From Thozetella sp. PMI_491 (lineage: Eukaryota; Ascomycota; Sordariomycetes; Chaetosphaeriales; Chaetosphaeriaceae): a stretch of DNA of 64,000 bases. Numbering within the stretch: the stretch's first letter is position 1; each line of letters opens with the position of its first letter. Below the pieces are notes generated by a model that worked only from the letters and a program-made list of their open reading frames with translations, ran no database searches and was not told the DNA's origin. The position numbers and the translations under genes are program-made. Shown in pieces: positions 40,740 to 49,896 of the stretch. Where the stretch lies: assembly GCA_021432635.1 (NCBI GenBank), contig MU270024.1:248001-312000 (forward strand). The letters run 5' to 3'.

Positions 40740-42727
40740 ATGCACTCTCAAGATTCGCAAATCACTTCGCCATACTCGGGAAATATGACTAGTTCCCAGG
40801 ACGACGAATATCAAAAATCAATCCATTTAAGTGTAGCCATCGCTAGCGCGGCAGTACTTCTTTCTCTCCAGTTTCACGTCCGAGACCATGGCTACAAATT
40901 GAGTCGAGCATGGCACAAATCAACAGATGACCTAATTTGGGTCACAATGGCAATTATCAGCTTCTTCTGGACCGGTCTCATTATCCACTCCGCCGTCATC
41001 TGGGAAACTTATGGCTCAACACCTTGTAGAGAGAACTTTGGGGGCTGGGAATGCGCCGGAAGACTCGCGTTCATGCCCTGGATACTAAACGGGATGTGTT
41101 GCTGGTGGGGTTTGCGATATCTATGTCATTGGCTTCATCATGTCTGTTGGCGTACGTTCAGGTTATAAGCCATTGCCCAATTTCTCAAGTGGCTGATCCG
41201 TTTGTATTAGAAAAGAGAGGCCATAGCCTGCCCATGAATCGAAAGCTCGCTACACTCCCCAAGATTTCTCGGCAATTGGGGGGGCGCATCGAGTCAACCA
41301 TTGTCTTTATTATTACCTCTGCTCTCACGGCGTGGACAGCCATTGGAGCCTTGAAGATTCAACTGTACACCTTAGGAATGCTCATGTTCGCCGCAATGTT
41401 CATGCTATTTTTCGCTGTCCAGGAGAAACCTTATCATCTTACGAAGCCACATAGGTATGCCATGGACGATATACGAGTGCCGGTACTATCGCCGACTGAT
41501 TCTCCAATGGTTTACATCCTACCATCTCCTAAGTATGGCTTTGACGCGGCATTTTGTCAGAAGCTCGAGGTAGAGCAGAATGTCTTCGAGTCGAACAGGC
41601 AGCTTATTGAACCTGCATATATCGTCAAGAAGGACTGGAGTCTAGAGAAGTGCCGTGCTGCCCTCTACAATATTATGGCATCACAAGTCGCCAAAATCGA
41701 AGATCACAGAAAGATGATCCAAGACTTGGGCTATTGGCTTTATCGACGCGGATTGAACGAAGCAGACACGAACGTGGAAACCGACCCGCTAGGATGCACA
41801 TTGTGGAGAATGATCATGCGTATCGCGACTGGGTCGAATCGGACAAACATGAAACGCACAGCATGCAAGAAACGGGACAGCTTCACACTCATTGGAAGAG
41901 ATATAGCGCTAGCTCTTCTCTTCTGGGAGTACTTGGTGTTCGAGCGACGGTGGGAACTCGATGACAATAAAGACCAAGATCCGATACCGACCAAGGAAAG
42001 AACAGTGAGCCCGAACAAGGCCGGAGCACTTCGTGACGAGGTCTGGCGGCTTCGCTCACGGAAGCATACCGGGATCAGTCCTACAGACAAACTCGAACAG
42101 GCGAATATACCCCAACAAAATTCATCACACCCAGAGCCGAGTACTTTTGGAAGCGCTTTCAGGCTGGATGGGTTTTTTGAAGCTGTCTATGAGGTTTACC
42201 GCTTAATTGACGACCCTGAATTCGAACATGTTAGAAGCAGAGATGGGAGCACCATACCCAATGGGGGAGACATTGAACAGGGGTTAACGCAGCTGTCCAA
42301 TTCGCAGATATGCGAATGTGGGCAAGCTGCTGTCCGCAAGCTTCTCTGCGATCTCGATGAAGCGAGGAAACAGGGGGCATCAGTTCTTCCGGAGCGATCG
42401 GTTGTTGACGGCCTAACCCAGCTCGTATCTGTGGACGACTATGCTGGACGTCTCTGGGAAGCATGTTGGTGTGAGTGTCCAAACACCTTTGGAGCTCTGT
42501 ACCTATGGACAACAGTCTGGTATATTGACATCGGTAATATCGGCTTCCACACTACTCCTTTGGTTCCACAAGGAGACATCAATAACTGGATGTTTGATGG
42601 TCCCGATTACATGACTGTTTGGAGGATCCGGTGGAGACACAGATGGCACAGCGCAATTCTCTGCCAGTTGGTAGTCTTACTTCCCACCGTTATCAGTGGC
42701 TTTCTATCTCTAATAGCAATTACGTAG
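40740..42727 (+). CDS. Uncharacterised multi-helix membrane protein, 642 aa
   Basis: Two exons, 40740-41151 and 41211-42727, joined across a 59-nt intron (GTACGT...GTATTAG with a GCTGATCC branch, phase 1). The two frames overlap before splicing, but this intron joins them cleanly. Hydrophobic helices: SVAIASAAVLLSLQF, WVTMAIISFFWTGLIIHSAVIW, MPWILNGMCCWWGLRYL, then after the intron STIVFIITSALTAWTAIGAL and LGMLMFAAMFMLFFAV. A long cytosolic-type region (430 residues) follows. It has AVRKLLCDLDEARKQG, VVDGLTQLVSVDDYAGRLWEACWCECPN and WYIDIGNIGFHTTPL. A C-terminal helix (ILCQLVVLLPTVISGFLSL) ends the protein. The conserved-looking DYAGRLWEACWCECPNTFGALYLW block suggests a fungal family of unknown function; some members may be annotated as modin-like, which I cannot verify. 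Confidence 0.75.
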
Positions 42728-43485
42728 TCTTTCCACTATGACATAGGCAGCATTTTAGCTACAAATGAATATATTAAGTAATTCGCAATCAATTTAGTAA
42801 ACATATTGTTTTAAACTTTCTAATATTATCAATAACTTCAAACGTTATATTGAATAAAAGTTAAGAAGGCAGCCGCCTATGTTACTCTAGTCAACATCCT
42901 TGCTGTGACTTGATTTCTGTCACCAGTGATCGGCCTGTCCAATCTTCCACAGACGCTTCCAAATTCAACATTCTAGTGTGGCTGACAAGCCTAGAACCGA
43001 CCAATCCTTTACATCTGGTACAAATATAGTCCCTCACAATGACTCATCTAGCTACGCATGGTTATCATCTCGTCTTAAATCACTATCTTTGGGCTGATGC
43101 CAAAGGTAGAATTTCCTTAATAGGGCGTCCCAGGGATCATGTCATTTAACACAAGATGTCACCTCATAATTCGTCTTAGTGATTCTCCGATAGAATAGAG
43201 AGTATCTGTAACGCATGGTCAATCCACGCAACACAACTGAACTGCTCATCCTATATCAACACTATATTATGCAGACATTCCGATCTGCATCTTCCACCGT
43301 CAGTCAAAAGCAACGAGATTGCTCATGCTTCCAATCCAGCCCTTAGATTTTGAATGAAATAAAGCTGTCCTTGCTTATAGCTTTAGCCAAACCCATAAGT
43401 CTGACGGGAGTATTAAAATAATTCCCCGTGGCTCAAGTACAACAACCAACCGCATAAAGGTCACAAAGACATTCATTCCATCTTA
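42728..43485. other. Intergenic between convergent genes
   Basis: AT-rich, no ORF of note. Holds the 3' flanks of the 642-aa membrane protein gene and the CBM18 gene. Confidence 0.45.
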
Positions 43486-44051
43486 TTACCAGCAAGTACC
43501 GAAGCCTTTCTGGCATCCCGGCCCACAGTAGTCATTCGAAGAACCGCTTATCTGGCATCATTATCTCGATTCTCCAAGAAATAGGGCTCAATTGAGATGG
43601 GGTGACTCACCACCAACCGTAGCTGGAGCAGCAATTACCTCCGCCACAGGCATACGGCCCTTTGCTCGTCGGGCCACAGCTACCATCCGTGCTCACTGGA
43701 TATGGTGGGGGCGGTGGGGGCGGTGGCGGAGGAGGCGGCGGGGGTGGATGGGGAGGGGGGCAGTACCCAAAGGCTGGCTGGCAGCCAGGCCCACAGTGAA
43801 GGTCAGTCGCGCCACTGAAGCCACACCGGTCAGATTTATCCTTCCCGCAGCCTTGAGGGTGCTATCTCAAATGCTTACCACCAGTTCCATTGCGAACAGC
43901 AGTAGCCACTAGGACAGGAATGCATTGCCTGGGCCCCACAGCTACCATCAGTACTGACTGGAAATGATCTTTGGGTTGGAATGACGATCGCGAAGCCCCC
44001 TTCACACAATGAGACAAAAGCTAGTGCTCGTGAAAAGTCCAAAAAACGCAT
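43486..44051 (-). CDS. Secreted two-domain chitin-binding protein (CBM18/hevein type), 145 aa
   Basis: Exons: 44051-43879, 43814-43611, 43546-43486. Both introns are 64 nt and phase 2 (GTAAGC...CTTCAG; GTGAGT...GATAAG), and each splits a TG|T or TG|C cysteine codon at the same place in each domain. Exon 1 begins with a signal peptide (MRFLDFSRALAFVSLCEGGFA). Domain 1 reads DGSCGAQAMHSCPSGYCCSQWNWC | GATDLHCGPGCQPAFGYC. A poly-proline linker of about 16 residues follows. Domain 2 reads DGSCGPTSKGPYACGGGNCCSSYGWC | GSSNDYCGPGCQKGFGTC. Both show the eight-cysteine hevein pattern with the aromatic chitin contacts. Likely extracellular, binding wall or exogenous chitin. Such proteins can shield fungal walls from chitinases. 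Confidence 0.88.
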
Positions 44052-45360
44052 TTTCAGACTGCTGCTGTGTTTTCAATTGTGGATCGCTTGTGAGGAAAGA
44101 TAGTACAGTATTGTACGGGTGAGATTAAGTTTGGATGTGCTAGGTAGGCCCAGGCCCAGGCGCCTCGAATTTATGCTTTCAACACCAGCGAACAAAGGCG
44201 TGATTCTTCTTACCATGCCCCTCGTGGGATGCTAGTAACGTGATAATTGTCAGGTGGTGGTGACTGAGAACGACATTATCCTGCAAGTAGCACGAGGTTT
44301 CGCTTGCATAGCTAGGCTCTAATTGGGCCCGGATCGTGCTTGACAGCTGTCATACATGGACTACGACGCGCAAAAACTGGCAACTAAAGGATGGCACAGC
44401 AAATACTGGCTGCTTTCTTTAAGTTTGTCTTACAATTAAGCCCTCAGTGCTACCCTAGGGGGCGCCCCGCTCTACAGCTGCATAGGGCGTCTTATTTGGG
44501 AACTAAGGTAGGATAAGGCATATAATATTTGTCGTAAGGTCTGGTGGATCGCAGGGAGGACCGGATCGTCAACGAGAGCTTCGTGCGGGGATCCGTGTGA
44601 GGATATCAAGCAGGGAGCGAAACTGCTCGATTGTGGAGTCAATTATGCCCATACGAGGGTAAAATATAGCTCGTTGTAATGAGCTGATTGTCAGAATCAC
44701 AATAATGGTCACGGCGTAAGGATTGATCGAGATTTGGGAGCACAAGCGTAAATAGTATGGGAACGAGCAAGTGGAACTTAGCGTATTGTATTGGAACAGC
44801 ATGCGTGCTTGACCATATGCCCACATGTGTGGGGATGTGGTCAACTATATAGGGTTTGGCTACGGTCGAGGCTAGTGGATAATACCATATGATATGGATA
44901 CGTGCATACGGCTTAGTTGGGTAGCCGTCGTAACGGGGCTTGTGAGCAACCGTAGGGTTGAGGGTTCAACTCCCACTGAGGTCAGTATTTTATATATGGA
45001 TCTCTAGTATGGAGCTTTTATATAGTTAGCTTTATATGTGATGGCGTGGCAATCTAACACTTACCTTAGGAAAGAACCCCTATCTACTAAGAAGACCAAC
45101 CCTAGGATCTTAGTGTTGTAACAATTATAAAGCCTTGTCCTAGACCTATTTCTTTTATATATAACTAGAGTTTATTAGGGCTAATAGGCTATAACTAGCT
45201 ATTATTGTATGTAATGTCTAGTAAAGTCCAATAGCGACTAAGACCTACCTTTAGGATAGACCATCTAGGCCTGAATGTAGAAGTTCCCCGCACATGTGTA
45301 GAAAACCACGCTGCTATACAGGTCTAACAGGTACAGGCTAGCGCGCTTACTCTGTGCTGG
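44052..45360. other. Intergenic, promoter of the CBM18 gene and decayed DNA
   Basis: The left end is the CBM18 promoter. A minus frame at 44569-44844 has hydrophobic stretches but no supporting features. Around 44925-44990 the plus strand has a GGTTCAACTCC box resembling a tRNA B box without a matching acceptor stem. From 45000 on it is AT-rich. Confidence 0.4.
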
Positions 45361-45420
45361 ACAGCCCATTTGCAAACCCAGGGCACTAGCTCTCCCGCTA
45401 GCGCTAACCAATCGGCCTAG
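45361..45420 (-). repeat. tRNA-like segment, possible SINE remnant
   Basis: On the minus strand GGCCGATTGGTTAGCGC resembles a pol III A box/D arm. It is followed by a perfect stem (CTAGC-GGGAGA-GCTAG) at the place of an anticodon arm and GGGTTTGCAAATGG at the place of the T arm. No paired acceptor stem is seen, so it is not a functional tRNA. It may be a tRNA-derived SINE head. Confidence 0.3.
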
Positions 45421-46254
45421 GCTGTGATTAGCCAGTAACCTCTGTTGTTCGGGCACTATTTCGAGGTAGGTATAGGGACTGTATAAAAGTGACCACGGTA
45501 GCTGGATACACTGTTTAGGCCCTTGTAAGTGCTTTGGGTTAACGATAACACGTAGGGACCGGCCAGCAGAATAAAAGCTCAGCCCAGTGATAGGAACGGC
45601 CCCTCTCGCAGCATGTTGGCTGGTTGGTTATTCCGACCATTTTACCGGGGCAAAAGAGCTGTTTAGGCCAGTTTAAGGGCATCCGAGCCCAGAATGGCTC
45701 CTCCAAGCCCGACCAGGGGCGGGGAAGGGGAGTCCTGTACGTTACATGACTCGTGTCGGACGCCGACGGATGTTCCGGGAGGCAGTAGAATGACGCCGAT
45801 AGTAGAGACGCTCGTGTATGACAGTCGAGTCATGACAGAAAAGGCGCTACGACAGAAATGTTGGATATATCGTTCCGTCCTCGTCATCGCCGTCGTGATT
45901 GGTTGCTGTGATCTTTGTATCCAAAACAAGGTTAGACTAACTAGCTATACCTGCTCCTTTGAGATGACAGCCTTCAGACTTACGACGCGTTGTCCTCGGC
46001 AGGATTCGCTAGTTGCAAAGCACAACCAATCGGCTTCTATATACCTAAGCGAAGGCCGACTCGCGATGTAGGTCTGGCGCTTACTCATGCATAGTTGCAA
46101 GGAAATCCCAGGCCCTCCCGATGGGGATAGTCATGCAGTGATTTCTCTATTCGGAGAAGGGTGTTGCAGGATATACCCTTTTTCTTAGAGCCTCCGTTCA
46201 AGGTATGTGAGCAGTGATGGACTTGGCCAGGTTTCTGGCCTGGGTGTTTCACGC
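45421..46254. other. Intergenic, upstream of the Ayg1-type gene
   Basis: Overlapping frames at 45663-45929 (minus) and 45694-46071 (plus) have no recognisable domain. The plus one contains a hydrophobic stretch (SVLVIAVVIGCCDLC), but no convincing start. Confidence 0.35.
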
Positions 46255-46263
46255 ATATATATA
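46255..46263 (+). promoter_or_regulatory. TATA-like element of the Ayg1-type gene
   Basis: TATATATAA about 115-123 bases before the ATG at 46378. Confidence 0.45.
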
Positions 46264-46377
46264 ACTGTTGAGCAGCCCTCTGTTGTTCGTAAATATCTTG
46301 GGCACCTTCTCATCGGGCATTTTAAGACCTCCCTCACCAACTTAAATTCGACAACTAAGAGCAACTGAGCCTTCAAT

Positions 46378-47607
46378 ATGGCTTCTCGGCCTTACCATGT
46401 CCAGTCCAGCGTGGACAATCCAAACTCCTTCCCGCACCATCAGTCAGTGTCCGCCTTGTGGAATTCAAAATGGAGAAAGCTGGCCACAGTTGGCGTCTAC
46501 CCCTTCCATGACGGAAAAGTCGAAGATTTCGACCCTGTTTTCCAGAAGCTCATTGAGGCCAACAATGATGACTACAGCGTGTTTTACAATCCCGACAAAT
46601 ACGCAGAGCCCTTTATCCCTGCTGCTGAAGCTCTCATTGCAGAAGGAAGAAATGCAGAGCAGAGCGGTAGCAAGGAGAAAGCCCGGGAGTTGTACCTTCG
46701 GGCTGGCACAGTCTGCCGCATTGGGCGGTTCCCCATCGTGCGCTCGCAGCTTGGTCAAAAGCTTTGGGAACTGAACAAGACCGCGTTTCTCGCCGCATCT
46801 CCATACTTGTCTCCTCCCAACACGGAGGTGAGAATACCCTTCGCCCATGCCTCAACAGCTGCAGGGGAGTCCGTCAGTGCAGTCATTCCGGTCTATCTAC
46901 GTATTCCCGAAGGCGAGCCACCTGCAGGCTCCTGGCCCGTTTTGCTTTTCATATGCGGGCTCGACCACTATCGCACCGACTTCGAGCAACGTTCGGCACG
47001 ACATGCAAAGAATGGGTTTGCCTGTGTGATCGCCGAGATACCAGGGACCGGCGATTGCCCTGCGGCAAAGAACGACCCAACCAGCACCGATCGGCTGTGG
47101 TCCACTGTCCTTGACTGGATTGACACAAACAAGATTCAATATCGCTTCGACACTAACAAGATCGTGGCTCGAGGGATGAGCACGGGCGGCTACAACGCCA
47201 TGCGAATCGCACACACCCATGCTGATCGCCTCTTGGCCGTCGTTGCGCAGGGGGGTGGGTCCCACCACATGTTCGACCCAGAATGGATCAAGGCCCAGAA
47301 TCATATGGAGTACCCATATGCTCTTGCTGACGCGCTTGCCTTTAAATTTGGCTACGAGTCGATTGATGAGTACACAGCCGATGCTAAACAGAGATTCAGT
47401 CTTCTGGAAACTGGAATCTTTGACAAGAAAAGCGCGAAATTGATGCTGATCAACGGGATGGAGGACAGCATCTTCCCTATCGAAGACAGCTTCCTTCCCT
47501 TGAGGCATGGCCGGGTGAAAGAAGCTCGATTCCTAGAGAATCGTGAGCATGTGGGCAATCCTGGGGCTGACGATATTATATACGAGTGGTGTAACGAGCT
47601 TGCATAA
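46378..47607 (+). CDS. Ayg1-type polyketide-shortening alpha/beta hydrolase, 409 aa
   Basis: Single exon, ATG context TCAATATGGC. The whole protein follows the FrsA/Ayg1 layout: an N-terminal helical lid region (FDPVFQKLIEANNDDYSVFY ... KARELYLRAGTVCRIGRFP), then the hydrolase core with IPVYLRIPEGE and FACVIAEIPGTGDCP. The nucleophile is in RGMSTGGYNAMRIAHTH, Ser268. The acid is in NGMEDSIFP, Asp363. The base is in REHVGNPGADD, His391. The spacing (95 and 28 residues) equals that of Aspergillus fumigatus Ayg1 (Ser257, Asp352, His380, from memory). Ayg1 removes an acetoacetyl unit from a heptaketide naphthopyrone in DHN-melanin synthesis. No polyketide synthase lies in the window, so the substrate here is an inference only. 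No signal peptide. Confidence 0.88.
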   Translation: MASRPYHVQSSVDNPNSFPHHQSVSALWNSKWRKLATVGVYPFHDGKVEDFDPVFQKLIEANNDDYSVFYNPDKYAEPFIPAAEALIAEGRNAEQSGSKEKARELYLRAGTVCRIGRFPIVRSQLGQKLWELNKTAFLAASPYLSPPNTEVRIPFAHASTAAGESVSAVIPVYLRIPEGEPPAGSWPVLLFICGLDHYRTDFEQRSARHAKNGFACVIAEIPGTGDCPAAKNDPTSTDRLWSTVLDWIDTNKIQYRFDTNKIVARGMSTGGYNAMRIAHTHADRLLAVVAQGGGSHHMFDPEWIKAQNHMEYPYALADALAFKFGYESIDEYTADAKQRFSLLETGIFDKKSAKLMLINGMEDSIFPIEDSFLPLRHGRVKEARFLENREHVGNPGADDIIYEWCNELA

Positions 47608-47782
47608 GAATTGAAAGCAGAGTCTAGGCAGAATGATGAACCAATTTCCAAAAGAATTTTACTTGTAGGTTCGACTTACGAGATCTCGGTAAGTGGTAAA
47701 AGCAAACAAACGTAAAAACAAGTGCTCAACTGAGCTGTAAACTGCTGTGTATATATCTATATCTGTGTCATTCAACTAGCTA

Positions 47783-47855
47783 GTTGGGAGCTTCTGAGAG
47801 CTCCGTTGAATAGCTCTCAGCTGCTCACATGGAGTTTCGCTCCACGTGCGTAGCT
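47783..47855. repeat. Cluster of hairpins downstream of the Ayg1-type gene
   Basis: A small stem (GGAGCT-TCTGAG-AGCTCC) is followed by a larger one with outer arms TCAGCT and AGCTGA. Its inner arms are CACATGGAG and CTCCACGTG, around a TTTCG loop with one wobble. Further GAGC/GCTC repeats run to about 47890. No ORF is convincing. It may be a foldback/MITE-like remnant, because comparable hairpins occur elsewhere in the window. Confidence 0.55.
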
Positions 47856-48060
47856 GAGCGCTTCTGGGTGCTCCCTGAGCGGTCAGCTCCACTGTAGCAG
47901 CTTCCAAGCGCTGCGAAGCCCACGATCCAACATTTGTAGTTTTCAGATTGCAGTCTTGACCATTCAAAGTCGGACTTAGACAACTCCCACTGTTGATTGA
48001 ATTAGTTAATCTACAGGCCTCCTAAGGCTGTGATTAGCTCGCTGCCCAAAGGGTACTATT

Positions 48061-48389
48061 TTGCCGGAAGAGACTACAAGGAATGTCCACAGGAGCGAGA
48101 ACAACGCTAGGATCATCAAGATGACTTCTCTAGACGGGGAGTATATGCTGCTCGGTTGGAAATCAGAGGACACGACCCACGTCTTTGTTCAGTACGGACA
48201 GGGAGCGACAAGAACAGTGAACATAACCGGTGGCGGTAATCAAGAGGCTGAGTTCATCAACGGGCTCTCGCTGTCCATGGCCGACCGGCCAACACGACCA
48301 ACGCCATAAACGTGGATATACCCAACGGTATTGATCTAACCCTGTCTGCCGGCCGGGTCGACGTCCTTGAACTCCTTAGAAAACATTAG
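48061..48389 (+). pseudogene. C-terminal gene fragment with one frameshift
   Basis: From 48061 a plus frame reads NNARIIKMTSLDGEYMLLGW, then HVFVQYGQGATRTVNITGG and FINGLSLSMA. The frame then shifts by one base near 48280 and continues NTTNAINVDIPNGIDLTLS ... VDVLELLRKH to TAG at 48387-48389. The two halves read as one C-terminal domain broken by a single indel. No start region is found upstream. The beta-rich sequence could be the C-terminus of a glycoside hydrolase or lectin-like protein, but I cannot name the family. Confidence 0.4.
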
Positions 48390-48426
48390 ATAATAAGGAA
48401 CTATGCCTTGAATTGCAAAGTAGTAC

Positions 48427-48741
48427 CTAGAGTCGACGCTTGCTGAATGAGATGCATATAATCTGCTGTTCCCAAAGAATGTAGATTGGTGTTTCAAACC
48501 CTGCTACCCTGGACTTAAGGCTTCTCTCAGCAACCTCCCTGATGTCTTTCAGGTTCACAGCATCCTTCTCAGGTTTTTCTTGTCCTTGTTTCCGATAATT
48601 TTGAAGCGATAGCAGGGAAACTCGTACCCAGAGCACGTCGCTTCTCCGATCTTCAAGATTTGCTGTGCTAAAAATAAAAACAGCGTATGAGTTGTAGAAA
48701 TGAATCGTAATAAAGGCTCTTATTCCTTCAATAAATGCCAT
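48427..48741 (-). CDS. Hypothetical protein, 104 aa
   Basis: Minus ORF with an ATG at 48741. The N-terminus is hydrophobic/aromatic (FIEGIRAFITIHFYNSYAVFIF), followed by a basic helix-like middle (LQNYRKQGQEKPEKDAVNLKD) and an isoleucine-rich end. No domain is recognised, there is no typical cleavable signal peptide, and no splice-supported extension. Could be chance. Confidence 0.25.
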   Translation of the reverse strand: MAFIEGIRAFITIHFYNSYAVFIFSTANLEDRRSDVLWVRVSLLSLQNYRKQGQEKPEKDAVNLKDIREVAERSLKSRVAGFETPIYILWEQQIICISFSKRRL

Positions 48742-49222
48742 ATATACTCGCCGGTCTCTAGTCTTTCATTTCTAACAAGAGGCAGGGGGTAAGCAATTGA
48801 GGCCACGGAATCTCCGCTCCTTGCACCCTGTAAGTCTGCCCAAGACGCCGAGGGAGCCGGGTTCAGGAAATAGGCAAAGGGTTGTTGGCCGGAAAAGATG
48901 CGTTACGTGAGGTAACGCATCTGTCTATCTGACCCACCACAAATACCTTGACCATTTGTTAGACAGTTAGCTGCCAAGGGAGGATAGGTAGTGGATAGAT
49001 CGCAGATACCTTGAGGGTGGCTTGACTGATAACATGCGCATCGGGTCTAGTGCTTGTTAAAAACTGAAACTGATCCTTAGCTGATCTAAGCCGTCTTCTT
49101 AATCCGCTACCCCGCTGGGGAAATGTTGGCCATGTGCCAGCTGTTCGCCAGCCTGATCCGCTAATAGTAGTTTCTCTGACAGATTCTAGGCCGACTTCAG
49201 CAAGAAATGAGGATGGTCTCCT
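48742..49222. other. Intergenic, no feature seen
   Basis: Contains a nearby repeat of GTTACGTGAGGTAACGC type (GCGTTACGTGAGGTAACGC at about 48900-48918), an imperfect palindrome. No gene. Confidence 0.4.
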
Positions 49223-49435
49223 CTAGCGCTCTTGACGGCGCCTGTAATACAACCAAATTGACATGATTCCAAGCAAAACACTAATACTGACAATGATAAT
49301 GACCACAAGGGCTGGAATGGATAGTGGTCCAACATCACCCCCACCAATGTTTTCATTGTAGTTAGTGTTATTTCCTCCGCCAGTTGGCGACGTTGTTGGT
49401 GTTGCCGTGAGGTTGCGAGACAATAAATTAGCCAT
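49223..49435 (-). CDS. Possible small single-pass membrane protein, 70 aa, or terminal exon
   Basis: Frame from the ATG at 49435: a short Ser/Thr/Asn-rich, potentially glycosylated segment (LTATPTTSPTGGGNNTNYNENIGGG). One strong membrane helix follows (LSIPALVVIIIVSISVLLGIMSIWLYY), ending in a basic RRRQER tail. Outside-in topology of this kind is seen at the C-terminus of fungal wall sensors and membrane receptors. The frame stays open 17 codons upstream without an ATG, so this may be the last exon of a longer gene whose upstream exons I did not find. Confidence 0.38.
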   Translation of the reverse strand: MANLLSRNLTATPTTSPTGGGNNTNYNENIGGGDVGPLSIPALVVIIIVSISVLLGIMSIWLYYRRRQER

Positions 49436-49896
49436 TGAAGCAACAGAATCTTGCAACTTGGCTGACAGTATATACTCAGACGCCACAGGTCAGATCGTAA
49501 CGCCTAATAATTCTTGTCCTACCTGTAACATACGCTCGAAGTGGGACAGCTCTCTATATCCTACCTAATTACAACCGAGAAGAACAGATGGCGATATTAT
49601 CTACATATTAATATAATTCTCTGGAAGAGCATACATTATTTAGCACTTTCTCAAAATGACATTAGATATTGTTTTTCTCAACCTCTAACACCCAACCTAG
49701 CTTCCATCAGCCAATTCTCCTTATGACTCAGAGGGTAGATCAGTCAATAGTTACTTTGAAGACAAGAAACTCACCACTCTAGTCGTAGTATTAAGCGAGT
49801 ACTCTTGATTGCGTGTTTCTCTAATCGCGTACAACTGTAAAGGTAGTTAAGGTGCGATTCATAAATCTGCTTAAAAAAGGAAACTCATTCCGTGGA
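49436..49896. other. Intergenic, 3' flank of the sugar transporter
   Basis: AT-rich, no feature seen. Confidence 0.4.

Noticed and set aside
44925-44990. Possible tRNA with a GGTTCAACTCC box
   Set aside because: No acceptor stem complementary to the GAGGTC end and the T stem has a mismatch; not a functional tRNA.
46897-47508. 203-codon open frame antisense to the Ayg1-type gene
   Set aside because: It mirrors a strongly supported coding exon with catalytic motifs; the antisense frame has no domain and is explained by codon composition.
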